A stretch of DNA of 64,000 nt from Colius striatus (lineage: Eukaryota; Chordata; Aves; Coliiformes; Coliidae). The notes beneath the pieces are model-generated. The model saw only the letters and a program-made list of their open reading frames with translations. It made no database searches and had not been told where the DNA came from. Below, piece by piece: positions 24,761-38,339 of the stretch. Made by a program: the position numbers and the translations under genes. The DNA lies in assembly GCF_028858725.1 (NCBI RefSeq), contig NC_084760.1, forward strand, positions 65,043,867-65,107,866. Direction: 5' to 3'. Position 1 is the stretch's first letter; every line of letters begins with the position of its first letter.

Positions 24761-25029
24761 CTATCGGTTCCGGTTTATCCGCAAATTGTCACGCGGATTG
24801 GAAGGCTTTTAAGATGAAATCGCAGACTCCTGCCTCGGCAGACACCCCACCACGCTTCTTGCGCCGCACACAGTGCCACCTCGGCCCGCCGCTCCTCTTC
24901 TCTAGGGAGCACTGACCGTCTCTTTTGAGCGCCAGCCTGTAAGCTGCCTGCTGGGGTCTGCTGGTTCAGCAGCCTGATCAGGATTGAGCCCTGGGCCTGA
25001 AGCCATGGTCTGCTTCAGAGGCAGCTTGC

Positions 25030-25240
25030 CACCTGTAACCAGATAAGCGATTGTCCCCCTGTACTCAGCACTGGTGAGGCCACATACTTCGAATACTGTA
25101 TCAATTCTGCCCCCGTCCCCCCCCCCCCCCCAAGAAGGACATTGAGGTGCTGGAGCGTGTCTAGAGGCAGGCAACAAAGCTGGTGAAGGGTCTGGAGCAC
25201 AAGCGTTGTGAAAAGCGGCTGAGGGAACTGGGGATGTATG
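25030..25240 (+). mobile_element. Old CR1 LINE fragment (reverse-transcriptase C-terminal region)
   Basis: Diverged CR1 coding-region remnant: CACTGGTGAGGCCACA, then AAGAAGGACATTGAGGTGCT, then GAAAAGCGGCTGAGGGAACT, interrupted by a poly-C run near 25117-25132. It resembles the fragment at 51855-52333, so both may belong to one subfamily. Confidence 0.75.
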
Positions 25241-28200
25241 CTGCTGATGCTATACTCTTCTGTGTCCTCCGAGCCCGACGGAGGCAATAAGGCAAAAAAC
25301 TGGTTTTGTCCCGCACATGTCCCCCTGTATTTTCCTGGCACGACACTGGCAGCTGGACGCGGGCAGAACAAACCTTCGCCACCCGGGGTGGGCGGGATAG
25401 CTTCCCTCCGAAATACTTGCACACTTGAGCAAGCCCATTGTCTGCTCAGAAAGCATTTCCAACCGCCTCTTTACCAGGCAGCCGCTGAGCACAAAAGAAA
25501 CAGTCGGCGGAGCCACTGCTCGGGCAACCTGTCTGCAAAAGTGTATTGTGTAGGGGGGCAATTAGTTTGCAAATTTTCCATTTGCACATCCTCGCGTGAA
25601 TTAGTTATGCTGCTCCCACAGGGTTTGTTATTCTTATCGTTACTATTTAGCAAGGCCCATGAATAAATAAGGTAATTTGGCCAAAATGTTTTCTTCGCCC
25701 CCTCCCTTCCTCCAAGAGGATGGGCAATGGCTGGGAACCCTCGTAGGAAAAGACTGGTTCCCAGGAATGATGCCTCTGGGTGTTTCTAAACCTCTGGGTT
25801 GATGCTGGTGTAATGGTGGTACTCCTTGTGCAAAGTTGTTTTGCTCATTTAATAGTTCTTTTTCTTCCAGTGAGGGAAAAAAAAAAAATGACAGCTGTGA
25901 GCTTTTACTACTATGGCTGGTGCACATGCTCTGTGCTTGGAGACGTGACCCCAATCCTGTAACTGAACTGCTTCTTTGTTGCTGGAGAAATCCCACTTTG
26001 GGATTTCAACAGCCAAAGAAGCACCAGAGCCACCAATACATTCAGCCTGGTATAATGACATCAGTTTTATTCAAGTCTGAATTTGCTGGAGCTGGTGGAA
26101 GAAGGAAAGGAGTCTAAGTGAATGGATAGTCCTGCTCGGTGTTTGCACCACTGTTCAGTTCTCCAATTGAAAAAAAAAAAACCAAACCAAACTGCAGATC
26201 ACTGCTACCAGATCATCAGAAGAAAAATACAGATGAGGTGTGGCTCTATCTGTCACACTTGGGCTTTGTGATCAGACGTTACAATTAATCTGTACATGCC
26301 AAAGAAAGAGTTTGTGCTCTTGCCACCTTTGATTAATCTCTGCATGTGTCTCAGGGTTCAGTTATCCAGCTTGGAATCTGCTGTTTCTCCACCATCATGA
26401 GGAAGAAGGGCCCTCCTGTCCTGGGTTTTAGCTCAGCTGCTTACCTTGCAGACTCCGACATAACCATTCAGCTCCTGCTATGTCATCACCTTCTAGACCA
26501 CTGGATTTCAGCTAGATGTCCAGACTCTGGGCAGTCCCGGTGCTACTGACAAGGCTGTGAAAAGTTATACAAAAGCAAGCTGTGGTCAGGAGGCAGGAAT
26601 GTGCTACATGAACATCTCTGTTTCTTCAGGGAAATCTCAGAGGCTGCTGTTGTAGATGCTCTGTGAGAATGTCTTCAAGTAATTGATCAGGGTAAAGAAA
26701 GAAAACTTACTGCAAGCATTTGCTCTTGAATTATTTGGCGTAGCCACTGACTTGAATGAATGACTGTGCATTTGCACTGGGTCAGTCACTTTGTTCCTCT
26801 TCAGCCTGGCTTTGGTGGTTTCTTCTCTGACATAGATTTCTGCTCTGGCACATCTTCCTTCCCTACATTCATCATTGCCTCTTTATTGCAAGGAAAAGGC
26901 GTAAAAAAGCCCACAGGTGTTGCTTACAGATACACAACACCATGTTTTTCTGGGGTGCTGTGAGCTTGCAACGTTAATAGCTCAGAAAGGGAAAATTCTG
27001 TCTCTGCCTCATGGCTTTATGCCCTAGTTTCCGATAATGTCTTTTCTGGAAGGTGAATGATTTTGCCGTACCCACGTGCACATGACACCATGTATGAGCA
27101 GCCGAGTTCATGGTTGGCACAGTTAAGAACAACCCATTCCACTGGCTGCTGTAAATAACATTAGGGAATCCACAGTGAAAAATAAGTCCCTTCTTATCCC
27201 GATTCTCTCCAGAGAGAGAAGTTATTCCACCCATGGCATTTGATTCAACCTTTTCTTCAGCTGTTTAAGGCACTGTCTCAAAGGACTGTCTCCAGTCACC
27301 ATCCTTTTCTATGGAGATGTAGATTTGCATTTGTCTGGGGCTTTTTTTTTTAAAGACAGTAATGTATTTCTGCAGGTGGATCTATTCGTGTGTGTACCTG
27401 ACTGGGCCCTGTGCTATTTAGTGCTCATTTTTTAATCCTCTGCAAATGTGATGAAAACCCAGTAACATTTACTGTTTCTTTGCAGTCCAGGGGTTAACCA
27501 AACTGTACAGGGCTGAGAAAAGGCTGACATTGATTTGAGGATTTATCAGTTTAATAGCTTGAAAACTGGTCAGTATGGGCACAGACAATATTGTAAAACA
27601 CTCCTTTCTTTTTTAAACCTGAAAGAAATCAAATTCATTTGAGAAACTATAGTATTATTTTCTCAATATGCTTACATTTTTTTTGAGCCAACTTCTAACC
27701 TGATGGGAAAGGGTCCTTTGTCTTTTCTGAAAGCATGAAAACAAAAGTAATTTCCCAGGTGCTATGTTTGTGCTCCCAAATTCTTTACAAATTGGGTTTT
27801 CTGTTAGTGTTGGAGAGTTTCCCCTTTAAATGCTGCTAGTTCCTTGCACCTATGACCAGAAGATATGACCACTGCTTCTTTCCCTGTTTAAAACTGCAGA
27901 AGTTTATTGTTTGAAAGAAAAGTACTCTACACCGTGAATAGCAGCTTCACAAGCAGTGTGTTGTAGGAAAGATGACTAAAGAGGAGGAGGTATATTCTCT
28001 ATTGGTCAATTTGAAGACTTCCTTCTCACTTTCTTTGACTCTATTACTCGTGGTCTTTTTCAGTGCTGTCTTTCCATTCCTATATCCATCCTCACTCTAT
28101 CCTGCCTGCCAGTCAGTAGCTGTTGGAGCAACAATTTCACTGGGGCTGTTGCAGTTGAAAGCAATTAATGCCGTGATCCTACGTCTCATCCCATTGATGG

Positions 28201-28967
28201 TCCTAAGGTTCGAGGAGCTCAGGCTGAGTAACAAAGGACCAGGACTCAGATTTCCCCTCACAGGCCACCACTCAGGTCATAACTGTGGCCCAAATGCTTT
28301 GGGGAACAGGGAACTGCATTTTATTAGACACACAACTGAAATAATAATCGGATAAAAGGATCATTTATTGTCAAACGATTATGGAGCTGCATTATGTGAT
28401 TTCATATCTTTTCCTTCAAAATCTCTGCATTTCAAACCAGCTTGAGGTTTTACTCTGTGCCATTAACACTTTGGTATTACACAGGAGTATATTTCACATG
28501 GCAAATTCTGTGGAACGTGGATTATGTTATCAGGAAATAAATACAAATTTCTCAAGTTGGCCTTGGCTCTGCTGGTGATAATCATGAAATTGTTTGTCCT
28601 TAAGCTACAGCAGAGGATTGGATTCTTAAAAACTGAATAGGGAAAAATGCTTTTAGTGTGATTTCCTTACAATAAAAACATGATAGTCTTAAAGCTAACT
28701 GATAATCTTTGCGAGTCCATTCCACGTGAAGCAGGGGAGCGACCAGATTCCCAGCTGATGTAAATCACCCTAGTCCCATTAGCTGACAAAGCTGGGTCAG
28801 TCCACAGCAGCCCCGTGACTTTGAAAGAATCATCATCTTGTTGGCAAAACCAGGGAAAAGACTATAACAGGATTTTGTGAGGGCAAATAATACTAGAGAG
28901 CGAATAAGATGGGCTGGGGACCAAACAGGGCAGCTGTTTCATTGGGGTTTTTTATTGGAGTGTGCAC
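25241..28967. other. Intergenic, no gene recognised
   Basis: Between FUCA2 and VSX1. Mixed composition, with a short A-rich/(CCAAA)-like tract at 26168-26190. The segment around 28030-28440 looks less repetitive and contains several ATTA/TTAT cores (for example CAATTAATGCC), but I cannot support a specific function. The open frames (up to ~140 codons) have no recognisable similarity. Confidence 0.5.
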
Positions 28968-29145
28968 AGATTCACAGAATGGTGGGGGTTGGAAGAGACC
29001 TCTAGAGACCACCCAGTTCAGCCCCCTGCTAAAGCAGGTTCCCCTCCATCAGGTCACACAGGAACGCGTCCAGGTGGGTTTGAAACCTCCAAAGAAGACT
29101 CCACACCCTCCGTGGAAAACCTGTTCCAGTGCTCAAGTGTGCAGC
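28968..29145 (-). mobile_element. CR1 LINE 3'-end fragment
   Basis: GATTCACAGAATGGTGGGGG, then CAGGTCACACAGGAACGCGT, then AGACTCCACACCCTCCGTGG, i.e. the minus-strand CR1 tail extending into the region just upstream. Confidence 0.9.
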
Positions 29146-31059
29146 AATGTGGGCAAGTCACCTCGTGAAGCTTCTCAGAGCTGTAGCCTTGCTTAGGATC
29201 TATTGCTGTAGTGGAGTTGGAACTCATGAACAGTACACCTTTAATAACAAAACTCCTGAGTTAATCTCCTTTAGAGGTCTGCGTGGCATTACTAGCTATA
29301 ATCTAACCCTTCCAGGTTATTGTCGGTGCACTTAGGGGCATAAAACCCTCTTTGGGAGAATTAGGTATTTCCTCATTATGCATGCTAATAGCTTTTCACT
29401 GAACATCACCAAATTTCCGTGAAAATCTGTTTGATTTTCACTGGCAAGTTGCAGAGTTTACCCAGTCTGTGAAAAAGGATCTTAAGAATTGTCTCTGATG
29501 AGTTGTCCTCTAGCTACCTCTGGATTATGCAGGTGAGATGCTCTCCGATGGACTGGTGGCAAATGAAAGCAGTTTGCCTTTGAAGGGAGTGACTGCAGGA
29601 TGCTTGTGGAGAAGGAAATGCTAAAGTAGATGAGTCTTTGCTGTATGTGGAGCCATCTCCATTCCTTGCTCTGCCTATGGGACTTCACTGTCCTAGGAAA
29701 ATGGCCATTGACCAGCTACTTAGAAAGTGTTTAAGGTTTGCAGGGCTGAAACCCCAGCAGCTCAAGCCTGTGTTGGATCTGGTCTTTAACCTCTGTGTCA
29801 CAGCTCCTTTTGGAGAAAGTAATGATCACATTCTCTGCCTTTGAATGTTCAGATTTACCAGACTCTGGGAAAAGGACCTTCTCTTGCTTTGTTTGTCATG
29901 CTGACAAAAAGTAATTGCAGCAAGGAGGCTGGAGTGATCACAGCAAGAGGAGCTGTGATTCCATCACTGGCAGCGTCAGACATCTACTGAGGAGATGACC
30001 TCTTATTGTGACACAGATCCCTTCCCCATCTTGTCCCCATGTGGGATGTTGGGAAATGCCTGGCAGCAGCGCTGACTGGATGGTGGATGCTTGGGCACAT
30101 GTCCTCTGCTTCAGGAGGCAGGCACTGACTAGCAGCAGCTACCTCGTGCTGGTTGCAAGGTGCATGGAGGAAATCAGGTCACAGCTGAGGCAGGTTGCAG
30201 CACTGCCGTCTGCTGAGGAGTTTGAGAGATCCTGATGTGCCAGGTCAGTGGCAGGTGTCCAAGGAGCTGGGAGTGTTGGAGGCTCTGGTCCCTGCTGGGT
30301 TATGGACAAGGTGGAGTCTGCTGGCAGGTGATGTCTCCAGGCCAGGAAGCAGGGTCTCGTCTGCACTCAGCTACAACTGCAAATCAGTGCCCCCAAGTTA
30401 TTGTGCTGCTGGAATAGTCATGTTTATAGAAAAGACCATACTTGAGATGTGAGTATGTGCCAAACTCTGAAACACAGTGAATGGCACAAGCTGATCCCTC
30501 CCCATTTCCCACTGTGGCTTAAGCATGGGCTCTGAAGGAGAGACAAGGTGGAAGAGGGTACAGTATTAGGTACTCTGAGTTCTTTGATGGCTTCATTGTG
30601 AAAAAAACGATCTTTAGAGATCATCTAGTCCAATCCCCTTGCAGAAGCAGGTTCACCTAGATCAGGTCGCATAGGAACATGTCAAGGTACATGTCAAGGT
30701 ACAAGTACGCAGGGCATGTTCCCTCCACCTCCTAGAGAGCTGAATTGTCCAAGAGATCACTGAGAGCTCATGTCTGAGCTAGGAATCAAATCAAAGTCTC
30801 TCAAGTGCCTGAGACAACTCAGCTCCACTTCCCTTTGTAACCTCCTCATCTCAGGTCCTGTGTACCACTCAGGTCGGGCAGCCACTCAGCACTGGAGAAA
30901 TCCCAGGCTGACTCATGATACTCTTGCCAGCTAGTTTTACTTTGGTTTTAATTCATTGCTTTTTCTTTTCAGAGGGTCATTCGATGGGGCTTGGCTTGAA
31001 GAGGGGCTGAAATGCCATTGCATGCTCTGCACCACCTAAGAGGAAGCGTAATTAAGCCA
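29146..31059. other. Intergenic, no gene recognised
   Basis: Contains one short CR1 tail (30608-30690) and otherwise no recognisable gene, RNA or repeat. Open frames of 60-95 codons are uninformative. Confidence 0.5.
30608..30690 (-). mobile_element. CR1 LINE 3'-end fragment
   Basis: CTTTAGAGATCATCTAGTCC...GCAGAAGCAGGTTCACCTAG...GTCGCATAGGAACATGTC, minus orientation, followed by a short duplicated CATGTCAAGGTA motif. Confidence 0.85.
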
Positions 31060-31790
31060 CCTACCTCTTAAAAGCACAGCCTGCCTTTGAATCATCAGGG
31101 AAAGCCACCAGAAGGGTTAAACACTTTATTTAGATGGCTTTGTTTGTTACGTGCGTGCCTTGCTTGTTCTGAGAATTAACGGAAGATAAGCTAAAAGTTC
31201 ATTTATAAGAGTATTAAAGGATAATTATGATGGAGTAAATGCAGCGGGTCAAAAGGCATTATGATGAACAGAATCATAATATAGGGCTTGGGGAAAATAA
31301 GCTCAAATGTACAATGCCTAACATCACTCCCTGAGCACCACGGAGGAGGTACTCCTTTGGTTTCTCTCCGTCTCTTCGTTCCCAGCCTAAATTAACGTTG
31401 CCTCCATCAGCACTCTGCTGCTCACACAAGAACCCCCTAACGGTAATCGATGGTGGAGACTTAAATTAAACTTTGGGCAGGCATAAATATGTGACCTTTT
31501 AATATCAACAAAATGATAAAAAAGATTTGGTAGGAAATCTGTTTCAATCAGATTAGAGGAGAAGTGGGTAAAGCTGATTACAAGCCCGCTAAACACAGTA
31601 TTTGGGCAGTATTTGTTCAGAAACAATAGCGTTAATTCTACTTTAACAAGTATTATCTGGAAAATCAATAATTAATGGGAACCCATTATCAACTTGTAAT
31701 TTAGCACAGAGATTAAGTTGGGGGAGAAGTGAAAGCGAGTGGGCAACCTGCTTTTACTTGACCTGTCAGGCTGATGGATTAGTGAGTGAC
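31060..31790. promoter_or_regulatory. AT-rich, homeodomain-site-rich block (candidate conserved enhancer)
   Basis: A repeat-free AT-rich block with many TAAT/ATTA cores: GGATAATTATGATGG, AATTAACG, TTAAATTAAAC, TTAATTC. It also holds a head-to-head pair TAATGGG-AA-CCCATTA (31673-31688). No open frame or repeat explains it. Composition differs from the flanks. The function as a developmental enhancer, perhaps of VSX1 13 kb downstream, is inference only. Confidence 0.35.
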
Positions 31791-34439
31791 AGCAGGTTTC
31801 ATATTTTTTTTTTTAAGGGGAGAGGTGGTAGATATAAGTCAATTTGGGCCTCTTGCTGTTTGGCACCACCTCGCCCTCCCGCTTCATTGTGCTCTGCCTT
31901 GTGCTGCCACAGACCACGGTGACTTCATCATGGCACAAGATGAGACGTTGCCCCCAAACCCATGGGGTGTGCAGAGGGGAGTGAGCAGAGGGAGAGGAGG
32001 TGGGCAGAAGGGTGCTGTTTGCAGGTGATGTGGATGGGTGCTGTCACACTGTCTTGGCTTTGCTTCTCAAGGGGACATTCCCCTCCTGAGCATCTTTCTG
32101 CACCTCCTAGCTCACCCAAGTGTCCCTCACCATGTTTCCTCCTTGACTGACGGGACTCATAGGGACATGTGTGAATGCATGTGAACAGCCAGATTTTCCC
32201 CAGCCGGCTCCTCCTTTTCCCCCTCCCCACCCTCCACATCAGCTGTATTGGGAGAAACAACCTCATTTGTCCTCTGTGCTGCCTTGGGGACTCGGATGTC
32301 GTGTGTGCGCGACTTGTCGCTGGAGTAGGTCATCACAACAGATACCAGACAATGGTTTTGGGAAGACAACATACTTCCAGAGGATACAGATGTTCTGATC
32401 AAGGATATATGTGTGTGTGTGTTGGAGACACTAGAAAGCCAGGAAGCCAGTGCTAGAGAGCCTGGGGAGCCCCTGGTGCAGCAGGACACAGCTACGTAGG
32501 CATCCATGGCTGGGATGTTCTTTACCTTGCTCAAATGCAATAGCTCAAAAATGAGATCAAGGAAGCCTCTGTTGACACAAGCAGCGGCCTATGGATGGAA
32601 GAGAAGCAAATGTGCAGGGATATGTCACCTCTTTTAGCAGAGCAGTGGATGGAGCTGGAAATAGTGACATTGGCCTCACGTTTCCCACTAAACCTGCCCT
32701 CACTAGCAGTGTGGGTGAAGGACAGCACGAGTGGATGAGAAGCCCAAGAGCTATAATTCTCTCTCAGCTTACACTAACCGTATCCTGTCTTTCAGTTGCA
32801 GTGTCCTGACGCAGTGACCAAAAGGCTAGATGTTAACTGTAGGTAGACTGACTCTGGGGCACGGCATGCAGCCCAGGCTATGAAGGGAGCTTCTTGACAG
32901 TCAGCAAGGAGGGATGCTCTCAGTGAAGCGAACAGATTGAAGGCAGATTGTGTGGGTGAAGCAGCACCATGTTACACAGCTAGGGAGTGGCTTCAGAAAT
33001 GGCATTTAATCATTCAACATTAACACAAGACATCTGTCACCATCCTCGGCAGTGACGGGGCTGCACAGCAAAACAATATGTTCCAGAGCTCCTAATCACT
33101 GCAAAAACACTACTTTTTGCAGAGAGTTCTTTTAGTACCCAGCACAAATCCTTCTATTTTATTATAGCAATCCCAGCCAAATCCTCCAATAAATGGAGTT
33201 TTTTATTAATGTGCAGCTGTTAAATGAGAAAAAATAAAACTCAGAAATAAAAATGAATCCCTGAATAATCAGGCTGATCCCAGGCTGTAAGAACAAGCAG
33301 GACAGCCACATACTTACAGCTTTTTGGTATTATTTAAAAATATGGTCAGGGTTTTGCTTTCTCCTCTCCATTTTTCATTTTTTTCTTTTACACAGGTTTG
33401 ATTAGATTTTGCTCGGGAAGATCCGAGCCACTTCTGTGGGCTGGAGTAGTGAGAGGCTCTGGGACGAAGGTCACATCCAGTGCATGTGCCTGGTATTTGC
33501 CTTCTGCCACAGTCAGGAATTTGCTCTGGGCAGGAAGGAGAGTGGCAGGGTGGCACCATGCCCAGGGAAGCTGGGGTCTGGCTTTGTGATGAGGGATGAG
33601 TTTGCTTCTGTGCAAGTGTGAGCAGAAGAGTGCCAAAAAAAGAGGGTGGAAAGGGGTGAGTGACTAAAGCCCTCCAACTGTTGCAGCTCACATCAGGAGG
33701 ATGGGGTGGTTTGCTTTACCCAGTCACAGTTTGGGGCTCTTTGCTTTGAACTGGAGCTTGCCAGCTGAAATGTCACTCCCCAAAGTGCTATTTTGCAGTT
33801 TAAAATGAAGGAAAAGTGATTCCATGACAATGTGGTGGGTGAGACAGGTGCTGAGCTCAGGGGGAAGAGCGATGCCTGCCCTGGATTTAGTTCCAGGACT
33901 TTTCCCTGTGTACAGGTGTCACAAGTGGGGAGACCAGCCATGAAGGGAACAAATTTCCTTTATGCTTGCTATTGCTGCTGAGAGCCCTGGTTCACAGGGC
34001 ACAGCCAGGAAACCTCACGGGTGCTGGAAGCTGGGCTAAACCAGGTCCCAGGCTAGAGTCCAGCTGGCAATAAAATGACCCGATGGCTTCAGCCCAAAGC
34101 AGAGTGCTGGGTGAGCAGAGAGGTGGGAGACTCGCTGTAGCTGCCAGCAGATGCATGCACATGTTTCCGGCCACCTGAGGCCTCAGATAGCTCTGTGGGG
34201 ACTCACCTAGAGCTAAGCCTCCAATGAGAAAGTAAAACCAGTCCAGTCGGCTCCTCCAGAGCTGAGGATGCTTGTGTCCTGCCTGAGGTGTGAAGAGCTG
34301 AGCCATGGCCATCAGGATGGGGCCTATCACCAGTGGTCAGGCCCTGGTCACCCAGGGGTGCTGCCTGGCAAACGCAAGTCAGGAGGGGAAGCAGAGCAGA
34401 TAGCACGCTGCCCACGAAATGGCATGGCCACCTCTGCTA
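31791..34439. other. Intergenic, no gene recognised
   Basis: Mixed sequence with a short GT run near 32408-32421 and an AT-rich patch at 33140-33270 holding several TAAT cores (TTTATTAATGTGCAGC, GAATAATCAGG). No recognisable coding or RNA gene. The 127-codon minus frame at 32157-32540 has no known similarity. Confidence 0.5.
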
Positions 34440-34495
34440 TTCTTTCTGATTAAATTAGAGCCAAAATAAAGCCCTAATTCTTCTGATTAAAGCTT
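34440..34495. promoter_or_regulatory. Pair of 11-bp TTCTGATTAAA direct repeats (candidate homeodomain element)
   Basis: TTCTGATTAAA occurs at 34444-34454 and again at 34481-34491, with ATTAG and CTAATTC cores in and between them. It is compact and AT-rich within otherwise GC-moderate sequence. Confidence 0.3.
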
Positions 34496-36764
34496 AGAAG
34501 TTAAGCTCTTCAGGCAGGATGCGTGCCTTGCCCTGTGCTCTCCTAAACCACTTTGTCCACTTGATGACAAGCCACTAATAATACACTCCTACATGTTCCT
34601 TCTCAGACAGGCATGATGCCCAGTCCATAGGGTATATGGTGTTCCTGGGACATCCCACCACTTCTGAGTAGTGATATTTATATGTGGTCATCTGGTTATG
34701 TTTGGAAGTGGGGAAGCAGGAGGAACTGCTCCAAGCAAAGCAGAGGTATAGGTCTTCCAGGGTTCAGTGAACCCTTTGGGACCTTTTGATGTTTTGGGCT
34801 TTTCCCAGAAGAATTGTCCTGTGATAGATGTGCCAGCCCAGACATTGGTTGGGGTGTTACCCAAACACTGTCTTCCATCAGGTGCTCAATGAGCACGGGA
34901 TCAGCCCACAGGCACAGCCCTGCAGGGGTAAAAGGCAGCTAAAGCTACAGGGATGAGTTAGGGTGTTGGGGACAGAAACAGATTTAACTGTTGCTGGTTT
35001 AGCCTCAATTAATAGGTGTTTTACCCAAGGATAGTTCTGTTATCAAGCTTCACTCAAGTACTCTGTACTCCATGTCTCTGTTCTGCAGGACTTCCTGAGG
35101 ATGTGGGGTGTGATTCTGCATGAAGCTCACCTGCACTGCACTTTCCTTTAAGGAGGAGCTCCTGGCACCTGCTGGGATCCTGTCCCTGGGCAAGCCTTGA
35201 GTTCTAGTTTCAGCAGGGACTGGAGGCACATCCTCCACATACATCCAGCTTCTTGCAAGGAAGCTAGGAGACTTCTGCCTCTAATGTCTTGCCTGGGGAA
35301 GCTCTCTGGTCCCTCCTCCTCTGCACCATGGGCAGAGGCACAGCTTGAGATTGTTTGTCACAGATGAATGCATTTACCCATGTGGAAAAATGTCATTACC
35401 ACCAGGACTCATCTTTTCTTTCCCCTTGAACTCTCCCACTGTGGTGGTGAGGGGCTGGCTAATCGCCTCTTTTCTGAGGTTGCCCCTGGGGACTGCTGTC
35501 GCACAGCAGGCTCAGGGCTTCCCCCAGCCCCAGCCTCTCCTGTGCCAAACAAATGAGCACTCAGCCACGGGGCTCCGCAGTTAACATCTTGCCTTGTGAG
35601 CTGAAGAAACTAAGTGGGAGGGGTCACTTAAAAAGAGAGGGAAGGATGGGCTGTAGGCTCCCAGCTGGGAGATGCAGGTAACCTGTGCTCCAGACCCATA
35701 TGGTGCCAGGAGGTCCAACAAAAGTGAGGGAAGGCAGGGTAAGACACCTCAGCAAAGAACCCCCTTTCTGGGTGGGCTGTGTCTGTCCCCAAAGATGCTT
35801 AACTGGGCCAGGGAAGTGAGCACCCCAAAACAGGGCAGGGGCAGAGGTTTCCTACCCTGAAAGGTTATTCCCCAGGGTTTCTGCGGCCACACATTCACTG
35901 CCCAAGAGGCTGGAGAGCATTTTGGTTGAGCACTGCAGGAGCTGCAAAGGTGAGCAGGGGGATGCTGAAGAAAACCAATAACCATGCATCTCTTCCCCAG
36001 TGAAACTGGAAGCTTTCTAGGTACCAGGCAAAAGGAAACAAAAACTCTTCGCTGCCATTTCCAAACAGGAAGAAACTTCTTTTATCCGACCTTTAAAATT
36101 CAACGAAATCTCAAGCCAAAAGAGAAGACTACAGACAAGGATCCCACAAGAGAGAGGCTTATTTCTACCTCTTAATCCTTTTTGTCCTCCTTTTCTCCAA
36201 GAGCAAGACAATACCAATCATATAAGTAAGTCCTTATTTGAGGTGATTAAGTAACTGTTGATTTTGGACGATACATTCCTTTTTGGCATCAAGGTCCACC
36301 TTGGCTATATGGGAGGAATCATGTCAAAGCAAAGACCAGAAGCTGGTAGGAAAGCTGGAAAGTCCTTTGTGTTGAAATCTCTCCTTTATTCTGGGAAAAA
36401 AATTAAGAAGAAAATTTTACACATTTTACAACTAGGTGCTGCCAACAAAGGGAATGAAGAGAAAAGAAGAGAAAAAAGACAACTTAGGAGTGACACTGGG
36501 CTGAGCTGTTGCAGGAGAAGTTGAAAGCTGCTCTTTGTGCAACTGAAAAGGAAAATTCAGAATGCATCAGAGCACAGAGAACACATCCCTGAGAGTGTGG
36601 AGGGAAGCTTGGCAGGAAGAGCTTTCCTACAGGGTCAAGTAAAACGGGTGAAGTGAGCTACAGGAACCCTGCCTCTCACATCTGTATTTCTAACACCAAA
36701 TAATGTGCTTGCTTGCAAAGGTGATTTGGCCAAGCACATTATGCCTCTGTTCTCTTTCATAGCA
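34496..36764. other. Intergenic, no gene recognised
   Basis: No gene, RNA or repeat was recognised. Small open frames only. Confidence 0.5.
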
Positions 36765-36935
36765 TCATAGAATCATTAAGGTTGGAAAAGACCTTTAAGA
36801 TCATTGAGTCCAACCCCCAACCTCACATTGCCAAGCCCACCACTAACTCATGTCCCTCAGCACCTCAGCTATGTGTCTTTTAAATATCTCTAGGGATGGA
36901 GACTACACCAGCTCCGTGGGCAGCCTTTTCCAAGA
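36765..36935 (-). mobile_element. CR1 LINE 3'-end fragment
   Basis: CATCATAGAATCATTAAGGT, TTGGAAAAGACCTTTAAGAT, GGATGGAGACTACACCAG and CCGTGGGCAGCCTTTTCC mark the tail of a CR1 subfamily with a different 3' sequence from most others here, minus orientation. Confidence 0.88.
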
Positions 36936-38339
36936 AGGATTCCTGCCCAGGCTTCTATTTGATGTGATTTTTCCTATCATTTCCATAGGTCCTTTAGATG
37001 GTCTGTTCAGGACAAGATGACCCTTGGTGAAGGGTCATTTGTAATGCCAGATGGGCTTTGTGAGACAGCCACATGGTAGTCTCTTCAGCTAAAAGATCTG
37101 AGTTTATGTCTCATGGGAGTCAAGTCCTTAATGGAGGGTGAGGGGGGCTGTGAAATACATTGATGAATTCCCTGTTCTGTCTGAAAAAAAAATGGAGATA
37201 TTGCTTGATATTGGGAAATCATGCTCCATAATCTGCTGGCTCTTCTGCCAAAGCCATCTCCCTGCTTGGCTGCAGAGTTGAGAGAGATGGCAAGGCCCAG
37301 GGTGGTGTTTTTCACAGCATACTGAGAGATGTGTTGCAAGCCCAGGCTGGTGCTGAGAAAGGGATCTGGACCTCTTTGCACAGCCCAAACCTTCAAGTTC
37401 CCCCTCCAGCTGCATATCAGTACCTGTTTGCATTCAGGAGAGTTGATTTAGAAAGCAGTATGAAAGTGAAGAGTGAGAGTAGCTGCCTGTGTGCGTGTTA
37501 TCCCTTGCTTTAATTAGGTTAGCTTCTTTCGTGGCAAGTGTTGTCATACTGAGCTGCAAAATCAATACCATATGGCACAGCACTCAGATAGCAAACTTGG
37601 AGATTAATTAAAGGAGAAGTAGCTCTGTCAGGTCTCGTAGCATAACATTCTATCATAGGCATGGCTGAACTGATCTGGAAATGCAAAGGCTGGGCATCAC
37701 CTTCACCCAGAGCTGAGCTGGACTTTCCACCACTTTGGGATGGGAAAAAAGTAAAATACCCCTTTTTTTTTTCCCCAGAAATCCCAAAATCACGGTTTCA
37801 CACCTTTCCCTGGATTTCCCTGTGTTTGTGGGGCTAGCAACTTGCTTACAGCTTGCTGCAGGTTGGGACAGAGAGATGAAAAAGGATATGTTTGTTCTGG
37901 AGGCCTCCGCTTGGTGAGATGCTGGTGTGAGTGTGGAGAAGGTGCTGCCTGAGGGCTCACTGTGCTCCTAGGCTGGGAGCCAGGAAAGCCATGCAAGGCA
38001 GTGGAAAGAGGAAAAAAGGAAGAGAGGTTCAGATCTTGTGACAATGAGCATTGGACAGGCTCTTAGAGAAAGAGAGAAGTGGTTTGGAGACTGAGTGGGT
38101 AGACATGTCTAAGGGGAAGAAGGCTGAGAGGTAGAGAAGAGGTGAGACAAGGGAAAAAAATCAACCTTCAAGAGAAGCAGCCAGTTCTCACAAGGACCAT
38201 TTGTGGCCCAGGGACTTCTCCATCACTCCATCTCCTGGGACCTGTAGCTTCCAACCCAACCCAGCTGTCCCTGAGCTTTTCCAACACTCCTTGCAGTCAC
38301 AGGCTGTAGCTGTGGCTCTCAAGGGGGTGAGGTATGTCC
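36936..38339. other. Intergenic, no gene recognised
   Basis: Nothing recognised beyond short purine-rich stretches. Confidence 0.5.

Noticed and set aside
24508-25030. Possible divergent gene sharing the FUCA2 CpG island
   Set aside because: No plus-strand exon with recognisable similarity or good donor follows within the island.
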